Below are positions 7,905-16,808 of a DNA stretch of 64,000 bases, piece by piece. Source of the DNA: VRUE01 sp963706605 (lineage in GTDB: Bacteria; Actinomycetota; Thermoleophilia; Solirubrobacterales; 70-9); assembly GCA_963706605.1 (NCBI GenBank), contig OY970165.1:2356001-2420000 (forward strand), read 5' to 3'. The translations under genes and the position numbers were made by a program. The notes beneath the pieces are model-generated. The model made no database searches. It was not told the DNA's origin and saw only the letters and a program-made list of their open reading frames with translations. How positions within the stretch are numbered: position 1 is the first letter of the stretch; each line of letters opens with the position of its first letter.

Positions 7905-9187
7905 GGCCGCATTGTCGCGCCCAGCGTCTCCGGGTGCCCGATCGACCCGACCTCGGCGAGATCGCGCCGGAAGGGCAGGCTCGCGGTCCAGTCGATCACG
8001 GCACGCGCCTTGCGGGCTGCACCCGGAATCTGGCTCATGTGGTAGGTGCGCGCCATCCACCAGGCCGGGAAGCCGCGGAAGGTGCGCCCGCCGACCCTTC
8101 CCACGGCCTTGTAGCGGCCGAGGTTGACGAAGGAGGCGTTGCCGCGGTACTCGAACGGCCTGGTGGTTCCGACCCCGAGCTCGGCGGCGATGTTGCGGGC
8201 CGCCACAGGGCCCTGGCGGACCGCGTGCTGAGCGGTCGGCGGACAGAGCCCCCCGCGCGGGTCGGGAGCCGCGGCGCAGTCGCCGATCGCCCAGACCGAG
8301 GCCGCCCCCCGCACCCGCAGGTGCTCGTCGACGGGAACGCGCCCGCGCTCGTCGAGCGGCAGGTTGAGCTGCCGCAGGCTGGGGTGAGGCGCGACACCGG
8401 CGGTCCAGACGACGGTGCGGGTAGGCAGGGTCTCGCCGTTGGAGAGCCTGGCGCGATCGGCGGTGATCTCCTCGAGCGTCGTCTCGAGACGGATGTCGAT
8501 GCCGCGGCCGCGCAGCTCACGCAGGGCGTAGGTCGCGAGGCCGGCATCGATCTCGGGCAGCACCCGGTCGGTGGCCTCGACCAGGACCCAGCGCATCCCG
8601 TGCAGCCGGGCGCGGGGGTAGCTCTCCATCGCGTCGGCGGCGAAGTCCTGGAGCTCGGCCAGTGCCTCGAGGCCGGCGTAGCCGCCACCGACGAAGACGT
8701 AGGTGAGCAGCTCGTCGCGGCGAGCCGGGTCCTCGCTTGCGTTGGCGGCCTCCAGCGTCTCGACGACGTGGTTGCGGAGCCAGATCGCGTCGGCGAGGCT
8801 CTTGAAGCCGACCGCGTGCTCGGAGAGACCCGGCACCGGTAGCACCCGCGAGACCGAGCCGAGGGCGAGCAGGAGCTGGTCGTAGCGCAGCTGGTCGGTC
8901 TCGCCCTCGCGGGTCCGCAGCTCCACAGTCTGGGCCTCCGGATCGTGGCCGCAGATCGTCCCCAGGCGCAGGTAGGTGCGATCGAGGATCTCGCGCAGCG
9001 GCGTCACCACGTGACGCGGCTCCAGCGTCCCCGCCGCCGCCTCCGGCAGGAACGGCGTGTAGAGCATGAAGTTGACGTCGTTGACCAGAGTCAGCCGCGC
9101 CGACTGCCGCGGCATGATCCGCTCCAGCTCCCGCGCAGCCATCGCTCCACCGAATCCACCCCCGGCGATGACGACGTTCCAAGCCAT
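7880..9187 (-). CDS. ndh: Type II NADH dehydrogenase (NDH-2)
   Basis: Single-subunit flavoprotein that passes electrons from NADH to quinone without pumping protons. The 435-aa protein has the FAD Rossmann motif IAGGGFGG at residues 7-14, the second nucleotide motif VFVGGGYAGLE near 167, VVWTAGV, and the FAD-binding VWAIGDCAA near 300. The C-terminal third (about 340-400, GRYKAVG and FPAWWMARTYHMSQIPG) matches the membrane-binding region. No Shine-Dalgarno precedes ATG 9187. A TAAGTT box six bases upstream indicates a leaderless transcript, and a long palindrome overlies this promoter. Confidence 0.93.
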   Translation of the reverse strand: MAWNVVIAGGGFGGAMAARELERIMPRQSARLTLVNDVNFMLYTPFLPEAAAGTLEPRHVVTPLREILDRTYLRLGTICGHDPEAQTVELRTREGETDQLRYDQLLLALGSVSRVLPVPGLSEHAVGFKSLADAIWLRNHVVETLEAANASEDPARRDELLTYVFVGGGYAGLEALAELQDFAADAMESYPRARLHGMRWVLVEATDRVLPEIDAGLATYALRELRGRGIDIRLETTLEEITADRARLSNGETLPTRTVVWTAGVAPHPSLRQLNLPLDERGRVPVDEHLRVRGAASVWAIGDCAAAPDPRGGLCPPTAQHAVRQGPVAARNIAAELGVGTTRPFEYRGNASFVNLGRYKAVGRVGGRTFRGFPAWWMARTYHMSQIPGAARKARAVIDWTASLPFRRDLAEVGSIGHPETLGATMRPWDSSTSS

Positions 9188-9193
9188 GAGGTC

Positions 9194-9223
9194 AACTTAG
9201 CACTTTGTGACAACTTGTTACAA
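9194..9223 (-). promoter_or_regulatory. Leaderless-type promoter of ndh
   Basis: On the minus strand TTGTAA (9223-9218) is followed after 18 bases by TAAGTT (9199-9194), then six bases, then the ATG. This spacing puts transcription start at the A of the start codon. No ribosome binding site is present. Confidence 0.55.
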
Positions 9224-9228
9224 AGTGC
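9200..9228. promoter_or_regulatory. Operator-like palindrome over the ndh promoter
   Basis: Two 13-bp arms (GCACTTTGTGACA and TGTTACAAAGTGC) pair with one mismatch around a 3-bp centre. A third GCACTTT copy lies at 9235. The core TTGTGA-N7-TTACAA recalls the Rex redox-repressor site, but its spacer is one base longer, so the regulator is left open. A bound protein would block the -35 to -10 region. Confidence 0.6.
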
Positions 9229-9297
9229 CACTTCGCACTTTCAACTGCCCAGACCCCGTGACGCTTCGTGTAGCGCTAAAGTTTCAGTCAGATTGTG

Positions 9298-9306
9298 TTA
9301 TCCACA
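9298..9306 (+). promoter_or_regulatory. Perfect DnaA box (TTATCCACA)
   Basis: Exact consensus DnaA-binding nonamer, 145 bp from a second exact copy in the same gap. The motif is AT-rich and should be rare in this GC-rich DNA. Confidence 0.6.
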
Positions 9307-9312
9307 AATTGA

Positions 9313-9347
9313 ACGGCCCCGGGGTGTCCCCCCGGGGCCGTTTCTTT
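9313..9347 (+). terminator. Intrinsic terminator with no assigned plus-strand gene
   Basis: Perfect 12-bp stem (9313-9324 with 9330-9341), 5-base loop, then TTTCTTTT. On the other strand the sequence after the stem is not T-rich, so it points to a plus-strand transcript. No protein gene enters it from the left; a small RNA starting near 9230 is possible. Confidence 0.65.
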
Positions 9348-9360
9348 TGCGGCGGGACTT

Positions 9361-9471
9361 CTAGCGGTCGGCGAGCTTCGAGGCGAGCGCTATCAGCGCC
9401 CGCACCACGCTCGCGTTGGCCAGAAGGACCACCGCCGTTGTCTTATCCACACCTGTCCAAGCGACGAGCAT
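9361..9471 (-). CDS. Possible 36-aa hydrophobic peptide after gatB
   Basis: ATG 9471 to TAG 9361 encodes a peptide with a hydrophobic core (TTAVVLLANASVVRALIALA) and a charged end (SKLADR). It follows gatB by 33 bases on the same strand. The second DnaA box lies inside it. A short frame in GC-rich DNA can arise by chance, so support is weak. Confidence 0.25.
   Translation of the reverse strand: MLVAWTGVDKTTAVVLLANASVVRALIALASKLADR
9443..9451 (+). promoter_or_regulatory. Second perfect DnaA box (TTATCCACA)
   Basis: Same orientation as the copy at 9298. Two boxes alone do not make an origin, but they could titrate DnaA or place flanking genes under DnaA control. Confidence 0.55.
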
Positions 9472-9503
9472 CACCAACTCGCCCCGGCGCCTTCCGGCGG
9501 GGC

Positions 9504-10932
9504 CTAGTTTTCCAGCCTCTCCCGGATCAGGCGGGTTACCTCGCCGCCGTCGGCACGGCCTTTGGTCTCCTTCATCACGGCGCCGACGATGGCGCCGATC
9601 GCCTTCTGGTTGCCGGAGCGGATCTGCTCGGCGGCATCGGGGTTGGCGTCAACCGCGGCCGCGACTATTCCCTCCAGCTCGCCGCTGTCGGAGATCTGGG
9701 CGAGACCCTCGCGATCGACGATCGCGACCGGCTCGCCGCCCTCGGCGACCATCGTGGCAAGTACCTGCTTGCCACTGCCGTGGGAGATCTTCTTCTCCTG
9801 GACCAGGGCGGCAAGGGCCGCGAGCGCCTCTGGCTCGACCTTGGATCCAGCCGCGCTTTCGTCGCCCTCCTGACGCAGGGCCGCCGCCAGCTCGCCGGTG
9901 ACCCAGTTGGCGATCACCCGCGGCTCGACCGCGCCCGCGGCGCCCAGCGCCCTCTCGAAGTAGCCAGCCGTCTCCGGATCGGCGACCAGCACCGCGGCTG
10001 CGTCCTCGGCCAGGCCCAGCTCGTCCCGGTAGCGCGTCATCCGCGCCTCCGGCAGCTCCGGCAGCGACTCGCGCGCCTCCCGCAGCATCGCCTCGGTCGG
10101 TGCCAGGGGCACCAGGTCGGGCTCGGGGAAGTAGCGGTAGTCGTGCGCCTCCTCCTTCGAGCGCAGCGCGGTCAATGAGCCGTCCTCGGGGTGAAAGTGG
10201 AGCGTCTCCTGCACCACCCTCCCCCCCGCCTCGATCAGCTCGCGCTGGCGCGCCAGCTCCGCCTCGATCCCACGTTCGAGGAAGCGGAAGCTGTTCATGT
10301 TCTTCAGCTCGGTCTTGGTCCCGAGCTGCTCACTGCCGGCGGGGCGCACCGAGACGTTGGCGTCGATACGCAGGCTGCCCTGCTCCATGTTGACGTCGGA
10401 GACCTCGAGCTGACCCACCGTGGTGCGCAGCAGCCGCGCCCAGATAGCCGCCTCGGCAGCACTGCGCAGGTCAGGCTCGGTGACGATCTCGACCAAGGGC
10501 GTACCGCCGCGGTTGAAGTCGACCAGCGAGGCGCCGGAGCCGTGGATGCGCCCGGACTCACCGACGTGGATCGTCTTCGCCGCGTCCTCCTCGAGGTGGG
10601 CGCGGTGGATGCGCACCCCGCCGAGCCGGCCGTCGACGGCAAGCGGCAGGTCGTACTGGCTGATCTGGTACGCCTTTGGGTTGTCCGGGTAGAAGTAGTT
10701 CTTGCGGTGGAAGATCGAACGCGGGGCGACCTCGCACTCCAGCGCCGCGGCGATCTTCAGCGCGTAGCGGATCGCCTCTTCGTTGGGCACCGGCAGCACG
10801 CCGGGGTGGGCGAGGCAGATCGGGCAGGTGTGGACGTTCGGGTCCTCGCCGAAGGAGAGCTCGCAGCCGCAGAACATCTTCGTCCTGGTCGAGAGCTGGA
10901 CGTGGATCTCCAGCCCGATCACCGCCTCCAGC

Positions 10933-10940
<8 letters not shown>
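9504..10940 (-). CDS. gatB: Asp/Glu-tRNA amidotransferase subunit B
   Basis: The kinase/tRNA-binding subunit of GatCAB, which converts mischarged Glu-tRNA(Gln) (and Asp-tRNA(Asn)) to the amide form. The 478-aa protein opens with VIGLEIHVQLSTRTKMFCGC, then the CPICLAHPGVLPVPNEEA zinc-type Cys region, the FYPDNPKAYQISQYDLP motif and the DFNRGGTPLVEIVTEPD block; the YqeY-like tail domain ends in VTRLIRERLEN. ATG 10940 matches the family start. It overlaps gatA by 8 bp, as the last gene of gatC-gatA-gatB. Confidence 0.97.
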
Positions 10941-12378
<1,438 letters not shown>

Positions 12379-12669
12379 CTAGCCCTCTGCCTGCGGCGAA
12401 GGCACTTTGAACGAGCCGTCGACGGCTTCCGGCGCCGGCTCCAAAGCCACGTCCCGTGGCAGGCTCGGCCACGGCTCGTCCGCCCGCAGGACGTTCTCGA
12501 GGGCAACCACGTGAGAGGTCGGCTCGACTCCCTCCAGGTCCAGGTTGGAGATCCGATCGACGTGCTCGAGGATTCCCGACAGCTCCCCGGCCATCCTCTC
12601 CACCTCGGCATCCGACAGCCGCAGTCGTGCCAATCTGGCGACGTGCAGAACCTGCTCCCGCTCGATCAC
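12379..12669 (-). CDS. gatC: Asp/Glu-tRNA amidotransferase subunit C
   Basis: Small 96-aa stabilising subunit that wraps around GatA. The family pattern is clear: REQVLHVARLARLRLSDAEV near the N terminus, EHVDRISNLDLEGVEPTSH in the middle, and LRADEPWPSLPRDVAL before the end. The GTG at 12669 fits the family start and lies seven bases after a TAGAAT box, so the mRNA is probably leaderless. It is the first gene of the gatCAB operon. Confidence 0.93.
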   Translation of the reverse strand: MIEREQVLHVARLARLRLSDAEVERMAGELSGILEHVDRISNLDLEGVEPTSHVVALENVLRADEPWPSLPRDVALEPAPEAVDGSFKVPSPQAEG

Positions 12670-12676
12670 GGGCGGG

Positions 12677-12682
12677 ATTCTA
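12677..12682 (-). promoter_or_regulatory. -10 box of gatCAB (leaderless)
   Basis: TAGAAT on the minus strand, seven bases before the GTG of gatC, which places the transcript start at the start codon. No good -35 hexamer is visible. Confidence 0.5.
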
Positions 12683-12724
12683 GGAGCTGGGCCCGGTCTG
12701 GGCTTGGCGTCAGGAGGGATCACG

Positions 12725-12740
12725 CTGGCTGTACAGCCAG
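12725..12740. promoter_or_regulatory. 16-bp perfect palindrome between gatC and a divergent gene
   Basis: CTGGCTGT/ACAGCCAG, a perfect palindrome centred on TGTACA, 16 bases before the ATG at 12757. Its size and position fit a dimeric repressor operator; no regulator gene is adjacent. Confidence 0.5.
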
Positions 12741-12756
12741 TTATTGTCCTCGCACG

Positions 12757-13200
12757 ATGAGGGGAGCGAAGGCAGAGCGGTTCGTGGTCCTCAACCTGCG
12801 CCTGCTGGCGGTCAGCTTCGCCGTCGTCGGCATCCTCTTCATCGCGGTCCCCAACGGCGTCCTCGACACGATCTCGGATCTCGGCGACTCGATCGGGAGC
12901 TTCACCCGCGCCCCACACTCCGAAGAGCAGCTCTGGCTGGCGCTCGCCTTCGCCTACATGGTCGTCATCACCGGCATCTGCGCTGTCGCCCAGGCCGACG
13001 TCGTCCGCTACCGGCCGTTCCTGCTGGTTCTGGCGGTCGGCAAGACCGCCTCCTCGCTCGGCTCGCTCGGCTTTTACCTCTTCGACCAGCATGTCTTCAT
13101 CTACCTGCTCAACTTCTTGGTCGACGGGTTCCTGGCCCTGGCGGCACTCTGGCTCTGGTCGCTCGCCGGAAGGATCGATCGCCCCGTCGCCCCCGGCTGA
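12757..13200 (+). CDS. Four-helix membrane protein of unknown function
   Basis: 147 aa from ATG 12757. The hydrophobic segments are LLAVSFAVVGILFIAVPNG, LWLALAFAYMVVITGICAV, a third helix with the GKTASSLGSLGFYLF sequence, and FLVDGFLALAALWLWSL. The rest is short loops. No catalytic motif is recognised. It lies directly before the GMC oxidoreductase gene on the same strand, and its TGA is 60 bp before that gene's ATG, so the two are probably co-transcribed. A palindrome lies just upstream. Function unknown. Confidence 0.75.
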   Translation: MRGAKAERFVVLNLRLLAVSFAVVGILFIAVPNGVLDTISDLGDSIGSFTRAPHSEEQLWLALAFAYMVVITGICAVAQADVVRYRPFLLVLAVGKTASSLGSLGFYLFDQHVFIYLLNFLVDGFLALAALWLWSLAGRIDRPVAPG

Positions 13201-13260
13201 CGGCGCCCGCCGGGGCTGTCGACCGCCGAGCAGCGCACCCTGAGCGCGATCTGCGAGGCG

Positions 13261-15105
13261 ATGGCGCCTGCCCTCGACGGCCTGCCCGCGGCCGAGCGCG
13301 AGGTTGACGTCTCGGGTCCGGTCTCCGAGTTCCTCACCTCGCTCTCTCCCCGCCTGCTGACCCGGGTCAGGCTCGGCCTGCGGGCCTTCGAGCGGTTGCC
13401 CTTTCCGTGGCGGTTCAGCCGCCTCGACGCGGCGGCGCGCGAAGACTTCCTGCGGCGCATGGAGCGCTCTCGCTTCGGCCTGCACCACGAGCTGCTGCTG
13501 ATGGCGAAGACCTTCACGACGATCGGCTACGCGATCGATCCGCGGGTCGAGCGGCGGCTTGGGCTGGAGGTCAGCTGCCGACTTGACAACGGCTCGCTGC
13601 CCGAGCCGGCCGGTCCGCTCGGTGACACCAGCCCCACCGGAGAGAGCGAGGAATGCGACGTCGTCATCGTCGGCTCCGGCGCCGGCGGGGCGGTCGCGGC
13701 GGCGACGCTTGCCGAGGCGGGCCTCGACGTGATCGTGCTCGAGGCCGGCGAGCACTACAACCGTGACAGCTACCCGAGCGACCCGCTCGAGGCGATCGCC
13801 TCGCTCTATCGCGACGGCGGCCTGACGATCGCGGAGGGTCGCCCGCCGATTCCGGTCCCGGTCGGGCGGGCGGTGGGCGGCACGACGGTGATCAACTCCG
13901 GCACCTGCTTCCGCGCTCCCGAGCCGGTGCTCGATCACTGGCGGGAGCGCTACGGGATTGCGTGGGCCGCCAGCCTGGCGCCGGATTTCGAGGAGGCCGA
14001 GGAGTTCCTGCGCGTCACGCCGCTCGATCCCGAGCGGATGGGTCGCAACGGTCAGCTGGCGATGGAGGGGGCTAGGAGCGTCGGCGCAAGTGGTGGTCCG
14101 ATCTCCCGCAACGCCGGCGGCTGCGTTCAGTGCAGCTCCTGTCCCTACGGCTGCTCGATCGACGCCAAGCGGGGGATGCACGTCAGCTACCTGCCGCGCG
14201 CCGTGGCCGCCGGGGCACGGTTGCGCACCGGGATCGCAGCGCAGCGCGTGATCCTCGAGGATGGACGCGCGGTGGGCGTGAGCTGCATCGTCGGCGGCGG
14301 GGCCAACGGCCACAGACGTCGCCACACGATCCGCGCCCGCCTCGCGACGATCGTCGCCGGCGGGGCGATGGGCACGCCCGAGCTGCTGCTCCGCTCCGGC
14401 CTCGGTGGCAACCAGGTCGGGCGCAACCTCCACATCCACCCCGCCTGCTGGGTCGGCGCCCGCTACGAGGAGGAGGTGCGCGGCTGGGAGGGCGTGATGC
14501 AGAGCTACTACGTCGACGAGTGGGAGCCCCAGCGCATCCTGCTCGAGGCGACCTTCACGCCGCTGCCCTTCGGCGGCGCCTGGCTGCTGGGCTCCGGCCG
14601 CGAGCATCAGGAAGCGATCCTCGGCTTCGACCGGATGGGATCGATCGGCGTCCACCTCTCCGACGAATCGGCGGGACGGGTGGGGATCGCCGGCGACGGC
14701 TCGCTGCGGATCAGCTACCGGCTGACCGACGAGGACGCGCGCCGCCTCACCTTCGGCATAGCCAGGGCCGCCGAGATCCATTTTGCGGCGGGGGCGACCG
14801 AGGTCTACCCCAACATCGCATCCGTCCCGATTCTGCGCCCCGCCGACCTCGGCTCCTTCGAGGCGACCGTGTTCAAGCCCTCACAGCTGCGGCTCGAGGC
14901 ATTCCACCCGATGGGCACGGCGAGGATCTCCGCCAGTCCGGGTGAGGGGGTCTGCGGCATCGACGGCTCGGTCAACGGCGTCGACGGCCTCTACGTCGCC
15001 GATGCCTCGCTCTTCCCCACCTCGGTCGGGGTCAACCCGATGATGACGATAGTTGCTTTTGCGAAGCGCGTAGCCGCCGGAATCGCAGAGATCCCGGCGG
15101 CGTAA
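13261..15105 (+). CDS. GMC-family FAD oxidoreductase
   Basis: Glucose-methanol-choline type flavoenzyme that oxidises an alcohol or sterol-like substrate. From ATG 13261 it has 614 aa. The FAD loop is GSGAGG (138-143) with Glu161, followed by a GGTTVINSGTCFRAPEPVL block. A four-Cys stretch near 280-290 (CVQCSSCPYGC) is typical of the long-chain alcohol/cholesterol-oxidase-like branch. The C-terminal FHPMGTAR and SVGVNPMMT carry the catalytic His and Asn. In-frame sequence before the ATG (LSTAEQRTLSAICEA, from 13216) looks conserved, so translation may begin at CTG 13216. Substrate unknown. Confidence 0.88.
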   Translation: MAPALDGLPAAEREVDVSGPVSEFLTSLSPRLLTRVRLGLRAFERLPFPWRFSRLDAAAREDFLRRMERSRFGLHHELLLMAKTFTTIGYAIDPRVERRLGLEVSCRLDNGSLPEPAGPLGDTSPTGESEECDVVIVGSGAGGAVAAATLAEAGLDVIVLEAGEHYNRDSYPSDPLEAIASLYRDGGLTIAEGRPPIPVPVGRAVGGTTVINSGTCFRAPEPVLDHWRERYGIAWAASLAPDFEEAEEFLRVTPLDPERMGRNGQLAMEGARSVGASGGPISRNAGGCVQCSSCPYGCSIDAKRGMHVSYLPRAVAAGARLRTGIAAQRVILEDGRAVGVSCIVGGGANGHRRRHTIRARLATIVAGGAMGTPELLLRSGLGGNQVGRNLHIHPACWVGARYEEEVRGWEGVMQSYYVDEWEPQRILLEATFTPLPFGGAWLLGSGREHQEAILGFDRMGSIGVHLSDESAGRVGIAGDGSLRISYRLTDEDARRLTFGIARAAEIHFAAGATEVYPNIASVPILRPADLGSFEATVFKPSQLRLEAFHPMGTARISASPGEGVCGIDGSVNGVDGLYVADASLFPTSVGVNPMMTIVAFAKRVAAGIAEIPAA

Positions 15106-15111
15106 GAGTCC

Positions 15112-15117
15112 CCTAGG
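15112..15117. repeat. Target-site duplication, left copy (CCTAGG)
   Basis: CCTAGG directly flanks the left inverted repeat and matches the right copy at 16166-16171. It fits the NCTAGN six-base target known for IS481. Confidence 0.85.
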
Positions 15118-16165
15118 TGTAGTTACCCATGACGTTGTTCCAACTCAGCGAGTCGAGTTGCGGGCGCCCTGTGACCAAGAGAGCCATGTCGTCTCCTGAA
15201 GTTGTAGTGGGTGAGCCAGCCAGGTAGGGCAGCGGTGCGCTCAGCGGAGCTGCCGTAGATAGCTCCGTAGGCCCAGCGGTTGGTCAGCGTCTGGATGAAG
15301 CGCTCGGCCTTGCCGTTGGTGCGGGGCCGGTAGGGCTGGGTAAAGAGGTGTCGGAGCCCGAGCTCTTGGCAGGCCGTAGCGTGAACCGCTGACCGGTAGC
15401 AGGCTCCGTTGTCGCTCATCACCCGCTCGACCGAGATCCCCATCGAGGCAAACCACCCGACAGCACGCCTCAGGAAGCCGGCTGCAGTTCGTCCTTTCTC
15501 GTCGAGGAGGACCTCGACGTAGGCAAGGCGGGTGGCGTCGTCGACGCAGACGTGGACGAACTCCCAGCCGAGTGCTCCGGTCCGCCTGCCATGCCGCCTC
15601 ATCTTGGTCTGAGAGGCACGTGAGCCGCTGATCCGGTGCCCGACACCGTAAATCCGCCCGAGCTTCTTGACGTCAACGTGGATCAGCTCTCCGGGCCGCT
15701 TGCGCTCATAGCGGTTCGGGGGCTCGGGTGGCTGCAGCCGCGAGAGCCTTCCCAACCCGATCCGCCGTAGCCAACGCGAGACGGTCGAAAGCGCCAGGCC
15801 AAGGCACTCGGCGATCTCTGCCGCGGTCATCCGGAGCCTTCGGAGCGCCTCAATTGCCTTGACGCGATCCGCAGGCAGCCGCGTGGGTCTTGCCTTTGGG
15901 GCTGAGCTGCGATCGAGCAGGCCCTCCTCGCCCTCGGCACGCCAGCGAGCCAGCCATTTGGCGGCGGTTCGCTCGCTGACGCCGGCGGCCTCGGCCGCCG
16001 ACGTCAGCGGCCAGCCCCCTTCAATGCGATCCACGAGCAGGTGCCTGCTCTTCGGGCAGGTGCGGGCGTTAGCGTGCAGCTTCATCCGGTGTCCTCCTTG
16101 ATCTGGGTGGTCGGCACCCCCAGCCTTCAAGGAGGCCCGGATGAACAACGTTGTGAGGAACTACA
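15118..16165 (-). mobile_element. Intact IS481-family insertion sequence (1048 bp)
   Basis: Terminal inverted repeats of 23 bp (15118-15140 and 16143-16165, 19 of 23 matching, both starting TGTAGTT) enclose one transposase gene. Identical six-base direct repeats flank it. Intact ends, intact gene and perfect duplication point to a recent, possibly active insertion. It landed between two convergent genes without breaking either. Confidence 0.92.
15123..16085 (-). CDS. IS481-family transposase (DDE integrase core)
   Basis: About 320 aa from ATG 16085. It has an N-terminal helix-turn-helix pair (residues 25-110, LTSAAEAAGVSERTAAKWLA and a second unit ending STVSRWLRRIGL), then an rve core with the catalytic triad Asp138 (IHVDVKKLG), Asp225 (SDNGACY) and Glu261 (NGKAERF). 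The TAA stop lies inside the left inverted repeat. Length and triad are complete, so it should be functional. A longer in-frame reading to 16148 would run into the right inverted repeat and is not used. Confidence 0.93.
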   Translation of the reverse strand: MKLHANARTCPKSRHLLVDRIEGGWPLTSAAEAAGVSERTAAKWLARWRAEGEEGLLDRSSAPKARPTRLPADRVKAIEALRRLRMTAAEIAECLGLALSTVSRWLRRIGLGRLSRLQPPEPPNRYERKRPGELIHVDVKKLGRIYGVGHRISGSRASQTKMRRHGRRTGALGWEFVHVCVDDATRLAYVEVLLDEKGRTAAGFLRRAVGWFASMGISVERVMSDNGACYRSAVHATACQELGLRHLFTQPYRPRTNGKAERFIQTLTNRWAYGAIYGSSAERTAALPGWLTHYNFRRRHGSLGHRAPATRLAELEQRHG

Positions 16166-16171
16166 CCTAGG
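16166..16171. repeat. Target-site duplication, right copy (CCTAGG)
   Basis: Second copy of the six-base target. It contains the TAG stop codon of the adjacent minus-strand gene (16167-16169). Confidence 0.85.
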
Positions 16172-16772
16172 GGCCGCTCGGCGGCGAGGGCGGAGGTGGT
16201 GGCGTCGACGATGGCGGGGGTGGCGGCGGGGGCTGCTGCGACGGTGGCGGAGGTGGTGGCCCACCCGCCGGGGGCTGACCGCCACCGCCGCCGGAGAGGC
16301 GATCGGCGGCGTCGCCGAAGGTGGCGCCTTCCTCGCGCATCGCGCTGTAGCCGCCGTAGGCAATCCCGGCCGCGGCGATCAGGCCGAGGAAGATCCCGAA
16401 CTCGAGCGTGGTGTCGATCGAGACGCCGGGGTAGCTGCCGATCCCGGGTGGATCGATGATGCGGAAGAGGATCAGCAGCACCGAGAGGCCACCGAGACCC
16501 GCGACGATGGTGTTGAGCGAAACCGGCGGCTCGAGGTCGGCGTCGGTGAGGCGAATGATGGCCACGCCGATTGCCGCGACGATCGCCAGCATCAGGACGA
16601 TCGGGATGAAGTCGAGCACGTCCCAGGCACTGCCGCCGCCCGCAAAGGTGCCCGAGAATCCACCGACGCCGGAGACTTCGACGCCAAACCAATCGAAGAA
16701 CATGAATATGAAGAGGAGGACCGCGGAGACCGCGGAGACCTTCTCTCCCGTGTTCAGCTTGTCGACTTCCAT
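16167..16772 (-). CDS. Membrane protein with long proline-rich tail
   Basis: 201 aa. ATG 16772 is chosen over a GTG two codons earlier because GGAGG lies eight bases before it. Four hydrophobic segments (VSAVSAVLLFIFMFFDWFG, FIPIVLMLAIVAAIGVAII, LGGLSVLLILFRII, FGIFLGLIAAAGIAYGGY) are followed by a Gly-rich hinge and about 35 residues of almost pure Pro with Ser and Gln. The tail is low-complexity but in frame and ends at a real stop kept by the IS target site. Poly-Pro tails need EF-P and often dock WW/SH3-like partners or span the wall; function unknown. Confidence 0.75.
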   Translation of the reverse strand: MEVDKLNTGEKVSAVSAVLLFIFMFFDWFGVEVSGVGGFSGTFAGGGSAWDVLDFIPIVLMLAIVAAIGVAIIRLTDADLEPPVSLNTIVAGLGGLSVLLILFRIIDPPGIGSYPGVSIDTTLEFGIFLGLIAAAGIAYGGYSAMREEGATFGDAADRLSGGGGGQPPAGGPPPPPPSQQPPPPPPPSSTPPPPPSPPSGP

Positions 16773-16808
16773 CTGCACATCCTCCGAGGAGTAGGGGTCG
16801 GATCGACC

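Larger units (their letters stand above)
9188..9503. other. 316-bp gap between ndh and gatB, rich in signals
   Basis: No full-size gene. It contains the ndh promoter and its palindrome (9194-9228), a DnaA-box consensus at 9298, a strong GC hairpin followed by T residues (9313-9347, plus strand), a second DnaA box at 9443, and a 36-codon minus-strand ORF (9361-9471). No tRNA-like fold was recognised. Confidence 0.7.

Noticed and set aside
9200..9228. Firm call of a Rex operator
   Set aside because: The spacer is seven bases instead of six and no rex gene is in view, so the regulator is left open.
9188..9503. Replication origin
   Set aside because: Only two DnaA boxes, no AT-rich unwinding stretch, and no dnaA, dnaN or gyrB nearby.
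12670..14781. Long minus-strand open frame opposite the GMC oxidoreductase
   Set aside because: Only its last 96 residues are real, as gatC from GTG 12669; the rest is a shadow of the plus-strand genes.
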